From Escarpia spicata (taxonomy: Eukaryota > Annelida > Polychaeta > Sabellida > Siboglinidae): a DNA stretch of 64,000 nucleotides. The stretch spans positions 24,645,323-24,709,322 of the forward strand of contig OZ023217.1 in the NCBI GenBank assembly GCA_963995525.1, in the 5' to 3' direction. Each line of letters begins with the position of its first letter. Position 1 is the first letter of the stretch. Positions 30,661 through 39,635 of this stretch are shown one piece after another. The notes below the pieces were generated by a model. The model was not told the origin of the DNA. It searched no databases and worked only from the letters and a program-made list of their open reading frames with translations. A program made the translations under genes and the position numbers.

Positions 30661-32689
30661 CAGTGCAACAAGACGGAAGCAATGTAGCAGATGGATGGAT
30701 TCACCTGCGAGCTTGGGAAGATGTGCAAGGTTAAAACAGTGTTTTATATGACAGCGGACGTTTATAATACTTTAAACTGAGAGGGAGAAAATTCAAAAGA
30801 GTCGGCGCAGCAACAGAGAAAGTGCTCGTTCCAATGTTGCTATTAACTCTGGGAACAAAATCAGAACAAGATTGTCAAAGCTGGATATGCATTCCTACAG
30901 GAGTCTGCAATGAAATGCATGCATTATATGCTGGTTGCTTAAAAGTACGATGACCGTTTCTCAGTTTTAACAATTATGTATTGTTTACAGTGCATGAATA
31001 GATATGTTGAAGGTATACTAGCCACCAAATTGGATTTAATTAACCCGTAACAGTGTTCACAATTCGAAGTTTCGTGAATCTAATGCAAAGATTTCAGAAG
31101 TGGCGTTTAATTAGGAAAATGTGGAGACCTTTGAGCATTGGAACTGAACATGGAGTGCCAAGATTGCGTTTGTAATGTTTGCTACACAGGCCTCGACACG
31201 ACAGCTACACCAACAGCCGCCCGCCGATGCTTCAATTACATGTAAATTTGGAGATCGTCTGTATACAAAGTGGGACATCAAGTTGTTCTTGGATGTAATC
31301 CTGACAGCCGTATACATATGTTAACTATCTGATTCGTACAGTGTCCGTTATTTTGACATAACCTATATTCCTATCCCGAAGATTGAAATCTCCGTCATTT
31401 GACAGTCAACAAACAAACAATGTTTACATATTATAATTTACATCTTTTATATATTATTTAGTATCGTTCCTTGACATAATCATACTGGGACAAGCAACAC
31501 GCAGTTCAAATTTCGATGATGAGTTATAAATGTGATACATGAACTCGGCAACGAACAATCAATCTACTACCGGGAATTGTATTTAAAGGATTGTTAAAAC
31601 TGGTCGGATAAGATTATCAAACTCATATACGCAATGTCGATTTTCCTAAGTGACTGTGGAATTAGCCGAGATATAATTTACTGTCGACTTCCAGATACAG
31701 TGGTTATTTTCGATGCTTTCATAATGCAGGTCATATCATATAAAGCTCAGAGTGGTCAGTATGTAGACCTGCCTGAAGTCAAGTGCTTCATATACGCATG
31801 TCAAACGGCTAGCTGGTGTATATCATGTGAGCATTAGTAGTATCATGGTATCACAAAAGCCAGACATATTTTACTAGACCATTTTGTACCCTGGGAACTT
31901 TTTCGATATTCAGTTTCCATAACAAATTGTTATAAGTTATTGATGATAGTTCCCAAGTCATTACAATAACATATAGCTAGATTCAATTCTGAGAAGGGAT
32001 AAAAACAACAACTGTCAGGCGGCTTTGCTCTCCAAAAACCTCCAATTGCGCCCTCTCCCTTGAAGCTTTCCCCCCAAAAAAGACACATTCGGGCTCTTGA
32101 GAAACCTCCAATTGCACCCCAAAATGCACCCCTTTTCTAAATAGTTCAGGATCTAATCCTATCTCTAGCCCCCAATAAAAATATTGGGAGATGCGCCCCA
32201 AACATCACCCCCAGTTCCGACGCCTATGCATTAACGTGGACTGCAGAACAGATTCACAGAGCTATGGACATTTGCAACAATTCAAAAAGGGAACATCTAC
32301 CACCAGACGTATCATGTCGTATGCACAAGGGTTCTACGTAACGATTAATTTGTCTTGTTTTGGTGGGTCATACACGGCATAGACTAGTCGGACATGTACA
32401 AGACGTGTAGGTGCGAGTCAGCCAAGCCTTCACGAGGTGATGTTCAATGGTTGAACACCTCCGTCAGTTGATCGTCATACGTTGACACAGGTGTATGGAC
32501 TGGTTCAGCATACATTGAAAACAGCAAAGGGCCGAGCACGGAAATAACTTTGGAGGGAGAGAGCGAGAGAGAAAGAGAGGGGGGGGGGGGGAGAGAGAGA
32601 GATATATATATAGATAGATAGATATAGATAGATATATAGATAGTGGTAACACGTGGGTGTGTACGGACTGGACAATGTCAATAAGAAAT
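30661..32689. other. Intergenic sequence, no gene recognised
   Basis: About 2 kb with small open frames (31111-31317 minus, 31634-31837 plus, 31983-32201 minus) that show no domain, splice or codon-use support. 32035-32215 is C-rich with a repeated phrase, ACCTCCAATTGCxCCC, seen twice. 32552-32643 is simple sequence (GAGA, a run of G, GATA). Confidence 0.5.
32552..32643. repeat. GA / poly-G / GATA simple repeat
   Basis: A purine tract GGGAGAGAGCGAGAGAG runs into more than ten G, then GAGAGAG, TATATA and GATAGATA. It is low complexity and could form non-B structures. Confidence 0.9.
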
Positions 32690-33087
32690 TACTAAAATCA
32701 TTCTAGCGCCTGAAGTATCTTTTCACATCTATATCACGAGAGACCACCTGCAGCATAATGTTGTGATCGAATGTGTCAAATATGTCCAATAAATCAAGAA
32801 GCACCATGATAACAGCGTTCTGATTGTCCATTATGAGCAAGATTCCGTACACAGAAAAGAGCCGGATCAACGTTGTAATTGGGCTTACAACGGACTAGTT
32901 GGGATTACAACGGACTAGTTGGGCTTACTGAGATTGTGCTCTGGTATGTGAGCCAACAGTTTCATTACACCATGTGCTACTGTCGTCAGTAAATTGTGGT
33001 GATTTAGTCACGTCTGTGTAATTATTTGTGTTCAGGCTCCGTTTTGGAGGGAGTTAACGAGAGTATCTACTTTAAACAATTCAGAGA
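32690..33087 (-). pseudogene. LINE fragment: end of endonuclease linker and start of RT
   Basis: On the minus strand, near 33085-33040, KLATHFSELFK then VDTLVNSLQNG resembles the linker before the RT of L2/CR1-type LINEs (the F..FF..KV..I pattern). Near 32830-32760, AVIMVLLDLLDIFDTFDHNI is the RT palm motif (usually LLDLSAAFDTIDH). The spacing is shorter than normal, so an internal deletion is likely. A 20-bp unit TTACAACGGACTAGTTGGG is tandemly repeated at 32878-32930. The fragment abuts the truncated gypsy RT at about 33088. Confidence 0.7.
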
Positions 33088-35223
33088 AATGCGTTGCAAG
33101 TTTGTGACTTTCTCACTCTGAATGCAGTCTTGGCTTTATCACACTCCTCTATTTCCACTTGCCAGTAGCCACTCTGGAGGTCTAATGATGTAAACCATTT
33201 TGCACCAGATAGCCTGTCCAGCGTCGACTCAATGAGAGGCAGCATGTAAGCATCTCTGATTGTCCGGCTGTTCAAACGCCTGAAGTCCAGACACAAGCGC
33301 AAACTCTCATCCTTCTTCCGCACTAGGACTACATTCGAGGCCCATGGACATGACGTATTGCACCGCATGCCAACATCTCTTTCAGGTGTTGTCTAACTTC
33401 CTCGTACATTGCTGGAGGAATGCGTCTCGGTCTATCTTGAAATGGTGTTTCATCTGTCAGTCGAATTTTCTGCTTCACTCCTACAGCTTTCCCTAGCTCC
33501 ATTGTCCGAGAGGCAAAAATGTCACCGAAATCATGACACAGTGCTTGTACCTTCTTCTGTTCTTCCGAGAGCTTTGTGGCATCTAGATTCACTAGTACTT
33601 CACCCTTTGTACCTTTGCCGCAATCTTCATTACTCAACACATCACTATGTGTTAAGTCTCCAACAGTCTTATCCTTGTCTAAATGACACTATTCGTCATA
33701 GTCGCTATCTTCTGTCGTTTGGGAATTTTCATTTCCCTACATGAAACATTCGTTAGGACGGCATCAACTCGGTGGTTGTTGTCAGCTTGCACAACTGAGG
33801 CGAGGATGAGTATTCCCCCGGGGAGTGTTTCTGCTGGTTGAAGCATGCCAGCTGAGAAACCTTTCTGGGCTCCCATTCTTCCTTTCACAATGATAGATGT
33901 GTTTGCAGGGATCACTGTGTGGCGACATGAGTACACTGCTACATCCTGTTCTGTGACTTCTGATTGGTCAAGGTGAGCAAGTGCTTCTAAGATGGCTGCA
34001 ACATGGAATGGGGTATTCCGAGCTCTCAAGGCTGTCAGGAAATTAGTTCCAATTATAACAGGCACTATTCTGTTGGACCGACTAGGGGGCACAACAAATG
34101 CTGGCACAGCAATTCCTTCACTTTCTCCCGTAGACGACTGCAACTTCACCTCAACTTCAATGTAACCCAGGTAAGGTACCGACTGTCCTCCAGCACCTTC
34201 AATGTCAACTAGTCGTGACAGGGGTTGCAAGGTAAGGTGAGACAACTCTCTGTCAAAGAATGGCTTTCCAATCGTGGTGACCATAGATCCACAATCGAGT
34301 AGTGCTGTACATGTTTTACCCTCAATGGTAATCCCAATTTGGCACGAGCCGCCGACCAAGTCACAAGTAGGGCTGTGATTATGTTTCCTGTTACTGACCC
34401 CTTTTTGCCCTCCAAAAGGGATAAATTTGCGTTTAAATGCACTCTGCAACTCTTGGACAAATGCCCCTTCTGTTTGCAACGGTGGCATTCGATGCCGGTA
34501 TTCTTGCGACAACTAAAAGATAGATGTCCAGGTATACCGCAATCATTGCATGTAAGTGGCTCCTTCCTTTGTTTTATCTGTGCCCTGGACTGTCTCTTCT
34601 TGATCATTCCTTCCAACTCTTCCAAGGTTGGTTCTGTCTGTTGCCCTTGTTGTACATGAACTTGCCTGCCCAGAATCTGTCTCGCAACATAGTGGGCATG
34701 GATTCCCTAGACACAACACCCTTTTCCACAGCAACATGACAGAGGTCTTCCAGTCTTGTCGACCATTTTGTACAAGGTTCACCTACACGCTGCGGTTCGC
34801 TGTAGAAATGTTCTAGTACAGTATTTCCTGACATCACTGTACCATACAGTGATTGTAATTTGTAGAGAATGTTGGCGAGTGTAGCCTTTTCTCCCAAATA
34901 GATCATTTCATCTGCAGCAGGGCTTCTCAATGATTTCCTCACACTTGTGATAATATCACATTCTGTATACTGTGACTCCTCCACCAAGCAATTCACCTCA
35001 TACTTCCACCTCGAATATGTGGCATCCTTGTCGGTTCCAGAGAATACTGGGAGTTTGGGGATTTCCCACAATACACTGTGAGAGACCCTAGCAATTTCTC
35101 CTTTTGTGAAGAAGTCATGGTCTTGATTAGACCTAGCAACTGGTGATCTATGTCACCCCCTTTATCCTCTACTATGTCACCCCTCTCATCTCTTTCCACT
35201 ACTATGACATCAGCTTCAGCCAT
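33088..35223 (-). pseudogene. Ty3/gypsy retrotransposon gag-pol, frameshifted and truncated in RT
   Basis: Reading down the minus strand, gag starts at 35223 (MAEADVIVVERDERGD), shifts frame near 35075 and runs on from VFSGTDKDATYSRWKYEV. At 34570-34440 lie two CCHC zinc knuckles, CNDCGIPGHLSFSC and CHRCKQKGHLSKSC. The protease lies at about 34250-33980, with ALLDCGSMVTTIG where DTG or DSG is usual, and VPVIIGTNFL. The pre-RT region is at 33640-33340 (TPFQDRPRRIPP). RT begins at 33350 with VVLVRKKDESLRLCLDFRRL and DLQSGYWQVEI, then stops at KTAF. The YxDD box, RNase H, integrase and 3' LTR are absent. Several frame changes make it non-functional. These families encode a virus-like particle protein and replication enzymes. 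Confidence 0.93.
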
Positions 35224-35533
35224 ATTCACCAGTAATATACCAGTAGAGGTAATCAACAATTAATCATTCAATTTGCACCTTCACAATTACACATTTCAAG
35301 GTTTAACAAACATTAAGCATCATACTCCATAATGGAGAACAACAAATACATTCAACAATAGACACAATCAATGTTCCGCTTCACCGCACTTGCCCAGTGC
35401 AGTAGCCAGACGGTCACACCTGCAACTGCAGCACCACTCCCTGTCTGCTTCTCTGCCAGTCACACGGACTGACCAGGGCTATGGCTGTCTACAGTCAGTG
35501 TCCCAAGTTTCAACAAGCTGTGCAGCCTCTCTA
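35224..35533 (-). other. Gypsy 5' untranslated leader
   Basis: Sequence between the gag start and the primer-binding site of the minus-strand gypsy element. No coding frame on the minus strand is convincing, and the plus-strand open frame 35390-35602 is a shadow. Confidence 0.6.
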
Positions 35534-35551
35534 GCCCCACATCGGGCGCCA
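35534..35551 (-). promoter_or_regulatory. Retrotransposon primer-binding site
   Basis: The minus strand reads TGGCGCCCGATGTGGGGC just inside the LTR. TGGCGCCCGA matches the start of the lysine-tRNA-type primer-binding site used by many LTR elements; the last bases differ. Its place between the LTR and the leader fits. Confidence 0.75.
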
Positions 35552-35796
35552 CTCTCGCGGTTCGCTCAGTTCGGTAGTTCGAGAGAATCACTACAACTGT
35601 AAAAAGGTGTAATCCTGTTTTTATAGCAGAGTCTATGTAACAACATGTGGCTTTACCAGCCAGTGCCAGGACTCTGCCTAGGTTGACACCTCAATCCCTT
35701 GATGGCTAATGTGTCAAATATACCCTTTTACTAAATACCTGCCACAGTGTGGCAGCTCTATGACAACTATAGTGTTTAACTATAGTACCTGCTACA
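35552..35796 (-). repeat. Gypsy 5' LTR (single surviving LTR)
   Basis: On the minus strand the LTR starts TGTAGCAGGTACTATAG at 35796, where LINE sequence is interrupted, and ends just before the primer-binding site. It includes TATAAAAAC at 35625-35617, a likely core promoter. The usual CA at the 3' end is not seen, so the lower boundary is uncertain by about 10 bp. There is no partner LTR in the window, so the other end was lost. Confidence 0.75.
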
Positions 35797-36606
35797 TTTT
35801 CATAACCATTCAATATTTCAAAAAACTTCTATCTGACCTCCTCTCAATCTCCTGGTCTCATTCTTTTAGGCGTATTTCATAACTAAGATCTCTCAGTTTT
35901 GGTATAATTTTAGTCGCTCTTCTCTGTACTCTTTCTAGCATATCTATGTCTTTCTTGCGATATGGCCTCCACGTTTGTACACAATATTCCAAATGGGGCC
36001 TAGCTATTGTTTTGTACAGCGGCATTATTAGTTTGTTTTCCTTATACGATATATTTCGCTTAATTAATCCAAGGATTTGATTTCCCTTTGAAGCTGCAAT
36101 ACCGCACTGCACTGTAACCTTCATATCAGCACTAATTGTTAACCCTAAATCCCTTTCTTTTAAGTAGTACCTAGTACAGTACTCCCCCATTGTACATTGT
36201 ACATCTTCGTTCTTATGTCCTGTGTGGAAGCATTTACATTTCCCAAAATTGACCATCTGCCATTTTTCAGACCATTTGATCAACCTGTCAAGATCATCTT
36301 GTAAATGCTGTCTATCTCACATTTAATCCTTCTAAGCACTTTTGTATCATCCGCAAATTTCAACACCTTAGTTATTATGTCATCATCCAAATCGTTGATA
36401 TATATTAAGAAAAATATAGGTCCCAGTCAGACATGGGGCCGAAGTACTCGGTACTCATGTACTCAAGTACATTTTTGAAGTACTCGTACTTGTACTCATG
36501 ATACTTATGGGTCATGGACTCGTACTTGTGATCCCTCGTCTACCCACTTATAACATATTTGTTAACCATGACCTCTCTTTTAGAAACACATGTTGAGATG
36601 GGTTTA
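35797..36606 (-). pseudogene. CR1-like LINE (copy A), 3' half of RT
   Basis: The minus strand encodes, from about 36425, GPIFFLIYINDLDD, then KFADDTKVL (the catalytic FADD box), then KERDLGLTISADMKV, GIAASKGNQILGLIKRNI and PHLEYCVQTWRPYRKKDIDM, to KLRDLSYEIRLKE at 35870. The same protein is seen at 43737-44303 (copy B). 36527-36606 encodes an earlier piece (SQHVFLKERSWLTNML); the part between is missing and replaced by GTACTC-rich low-complexity sequence at 36432-36520. The gypsy LTR cuts it at 35797. Stops and deletions make it inactive. Confidence 0.88.
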
Positions 36607-36623
36607 TGGATGAGGCATTAACC

Positions 36624-36758
36624 TGTGACAACATTCATTTGTAATAACATTCACTGGTGACAGCATTCACTGGTGACAACATCTACTGGTAAAAACATCC
36701 ACTTGTGACACCATTTACTTGTGACAACATTCACTTGTGACAATAATGACTTGTCCTT
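36624..36758. repeat. 16-bp tandem repeat next to collagen acceptor (left arm)
   Basis: Units of TTGTGACAACATTCAC, about eight diverged copies, end 8-20 bp before the TTTTTTCAG acceptor of the collagen exon copy. The matching array in the right arm is 39655-39842. Confidence 0.85.
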
Positions 36759-36765
36759 TTTTCAG

Positions 36766-36819
36766 GGTCATATTGATGCACCAGGGTTTCCAGGTTACCC
36801 GGGACCTCCAGGGGAGAAG
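36766..36819 (+). pseudogene. Inverted duplicate of a 54-bp collagen exon
   Basis: Between TTTTTTCAG and GTGGGT lie 18 codons, GHIDAPGFPGYPGPPGEK, in Gly-X-Y register. The exon and its flanks are the inverted copy of 39582-39635. Being on the opposite strand to the other collagen exons, it is best read as a duplicated exon rather than part of a working gene. Confidence 0.85.
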
Positions 36820-37269
36820 GTGGGTTTCCTTCCCTGTAGCCAGTCTATAACAGTCACCAGTCTATCAAAATGTTGTTTTAATATTATCACAAACATACAT
36901 TTACGACCTTATAAAAATACCTCATTGATTATGTTAAAGTCAAGTGCAATTAAAATCAAACATAATGAAACATGCCATTGGAAATATTCATTGTCTCACA
37001 TCAGATTAATGTATAGATGCTATATTAAATACATGTATAAATTGCAACATGATTTGACATTCTAAATAGTTCTCTAAGTTGGATTGTATACCACATTATA
37101 TGAATATATTTTGAAGTGAAAATATATAAACACATTATTTTTGTTATGTCATCATTATTGCCATGTGCACTGTGTGTGCGTGCGTGCATGTTTGTGTGAC
37201 TCTAAATGTTTGTGCTTAGTCATGCTGACATTATGAAGTAAATGTTACCCCCTGTTGTTGTGACTTCAG

Positions 37270-37289
37270 GGTAACACAGGGTCTGCTGG
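37270..37289 (+). pseudogene. Truncated collagen exon (left arm) cut by LINE
   Basis: After the acceptor GACTTCAG comes GNTGSAG in Gly-X-Y register (20 nt), then LINE sequence begins (ACTCAACGTTAACGG). It is the inverted copy of 39096-39115. Confidence 0.65.
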
Positions 37290-37291
37290 AA

Positions 37292-38656
37292 AACTCAACG
37301 TTAACGGTTGGATAAGTTTATCAAACTCCAAACATAAGCTTAGCTTAGAAGAAAATAAAAAAGTACAAAACGCTATAAGGGAAATTAGCAAATGGGATTG
37401 TATTATCATGGGGGATTTTAACCATGGACATGTACAATAGAAATCTCTATAGAATACAGGGAGTGAGGACCACAATTTTTTGTTTTAGTACAAGATACTT
37501 TCCTTTCTCAACATGTGCTAGAACCAACCAGGGGAGAAAATGTGTTAGACATAGTTTTGTTATCACAGAATGAATTAATTGACAATGTCAAGATGTGTGA
37601 GCCACTTGGCAGTAGTAATCACAACCAGATATAGTTTACCATCAAAGTAAAATCACAAAGGAATGATAATAAGCAGTCCAGGAGAAACTTCCACAAAGCT
37701 ATGTGAGGAAGTATTTAACAAAAATAGACTGGAATAACACATTTAAGAATAAGACAGCAACAGAATGCTGGAATATATTAAGGAGTGAAATTGAGTGCAT
37801 CGTCGATAAGTTCGTTCCATTAAAAAAAACAAGGGAAACGGCCCAGAAAGAAACACTTGTCAAATGAAGCCTTTAAAAAAATTCAGTACAAACAAATGAT
37901 GTGGAAGTCATATAGACGTACTGGAAATGATGAAGACTACAACAGTTATAAAAACGCACTTAACCAAGTTACAACTGAAATTAGAAATTCAAATAAAAGT
38001 TATGAACAAACATTAGCTTGTAATATAAAACATCACAGCAAGAGTTATCATGCATATGTTCTGAGCAAACAAAAAGTTCAGGATAAGGTCGTTCATCTAG
38101 AAAATAGTGCTGGAAATATAATATTAGAGGGATTCTTAATGGCAGAAGGCCTGAATTAGTATTTTAGTTCAGTGTTTATTAGGGAAGATATTAGTTCACT
38201 GCCAGTACCAGAGGCTATGTTCAAGGGGATGGAATCAAACTATTTAGGACAGTTAATTGTAACCCCGGAAATGGTAGCTAAGAAAATAAGGGCAATGAAG
38301 GGTAATAAGTCACCTGAAATGGATGGGATTCCACCCAAACTACTATTGGAAATTGTAGAACAAATTAGCATACCACTTGCAATGTTTTTCAACTTGTCAT
38401 TAAAAGAGGGAGTGGTTCCTTTAGAATGGAAAGAAGCAAACATTATGCTACTATTTAAAAAGGTTCGAGAAACAAGTCGGAGAACTACAAACCAGTGAGT
38501 TTAACATCGGTGATTTGCAAACTATTAGAAAGACTAATTGAAGATCACATGGTGGATTTTCTTGTTAAACATAACTTGATAAACCCATCTCAACATGTGT
38601 TTCTAAAAGAGAGGTCATGGTTAACAAATATGTTATAAGTGGGTAGATGAGGGATC
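37292..38656 (+). pseudogene. CR1-like LINE (copy A'), endonuclease end to RT start, plus strand
   Basis: Starts in the endonuclease at a sequence matching copy B (NSTLTVGLVYRSPN region) and continues through IIMGDFNHGH-like and HVLEPTRGENVLDIVLLSQN-like segments in broken frames. The linker is at 37857-38160 (KIQYKQMMWKSYRRTGNDED, SKQKVQDKVVHLENSAGN). The RT start is at 38172-38650 (VAKKIRAMKGNKSPEMDGIP, EGVVPLEWKEANIMLLFKK, then LLERLIEDHMVDFL and NPSQHVFLKERSW). It ends at the inverted-repeat junction GATGAGGGATCA (38656). Stops and frameshifts are present. RTs of this type act on target-primed DNA in cis. Confidence 0.9.
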
Positions 38657-39095
38657 AGTCTATTTTTGTTAAATACTTCCTCACATAGCTTTGTGGAAGT
38701 TTCTCCTGGACTGCTTATTATCATTCCTTTGTGATTTTACTTTGATGGTAAACTATATCTGGTTGTGATTACTACTGCCAAGTGGCTCACACATCTTGAC
38801 ATTGTCAATTAATTCATTCTGTGATAACAAAACTATGTCTAACACATTTTCTTCCCTGGTTGGTTCTAGCACATGTTGAGAAAGGAAAGTATCTTGTACT
38901 AAAACAAAAAATTTTGATCCTAACTCCCCGTATTCTGTATAGATTTCTATTGTACATGTCCATGGTTAAAATCCCCCATGATAATACAATCCCATTTGCT
39001 AATTTCCCTTATAGCATTTTGTACTTGTTTATTTTCTTCTAAGCTAAGCTTGTTTGGATTTTGATAAACTTATCCAACCGTTAACATTGAGTTTG

Positions 39096-39115
39096 CCAGC
39101 AGACCCTGTGTTACC
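39096..39115 (-). pseudogene. Truncated collagen exon interrupted by LINE (original arm)
   Basis: On the minus strand, the acceptor GACTTCAG is followed by GGTAACACAGGGTCTGCTGG (GNTGSAG), then within a few bases by 5'-truncated LINE sequence in the same orientation. It would be the exon after 39582-39635. No further collagen exon is seen downstream. Confidence 0.65.
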
Positions 39116-39581
39116 CTGAAGTCACAACAACAGGGGGTAACATTTACTTCATAATGTCAGCATGACTAAGCACAAACATTTAGAGTCACACAAACACATG
39201 CACATGCACGCATGCATGCACGCACACACAGTGCACATGGCAATAATGATGACATAAAAAAAATAATGTGTTTATATATTTTCACTTCAAAATATATTCA
39301 TATAATGTGGTATACAATCCAACTTAGAGAACTATTTAGAATGTCAAATCATGTTGCAATTTATACATGTATTTAATATAGCATCTATACATTAATCTGA
39401 TGTGAGACAATGAATATTTCCAATGGCATGTTTCACTATGTTTGATTTTAATTGCACTTGACTTTAACATAATCAATGAGGTATTTTTATAAGGTCGTAA
39501 ATGTATGTTTGTGATAATATTAAAACAACATTTTGATAGACTGGTGACTGTTATAGACTGGCTACAGGGAAGGAAACCCAC

Positions 39582-39635
39582 CTTCTCCCCTGGAGGTCCC
39601 GGGTAACCTGGAAACCCTGGTGCATCAATATGACC
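39582..39635 (-). CDS. Collagen exon (54 bp), contains Gly-to-Asp
   Basis: Acceptor TTTTTTTCAG, donor GTGGGT. Encodes GHIDAPGFPGYPGPPGEK. The fourth residue, where Gly is expected, is Asp (GAT); the inverted copy at 36766 has the same base, so the change came before the duplication. Confidence 0.88.

Larger units (their letters stand above)
36607..37731 (+). repeat. Left arm of ~1.1-kb inverted duplication
   Basis: This segment is the near-perfect reverse complement of 38656 to about 39845. Left to right it contains 16-bp repeats, a 54-bp collagen exon (36766-36819), intron sequence, the start of a second collagen exon (37270-37289) and the 5' part of a LINE. Arms differ by scattered substitutions and small indels, for example CAACGTTAAC versus CAATGTTAAC. 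The inner boundary is sharp at AAAAATAGACTG (37731). Confidence 0.95.

Noticed and set aside
31634..31837. 67-codon plus-strand frame in intergenic DNA
   Set aside because: No motif, homologue, splice or regulatory support seen; length is expected by chance.
36766..36819. A second plus-strand collagen gene
   Set aside because: The exon is part of the inverted duplication of 39582-39635; no other plus-strand collagen exons exist nearby.
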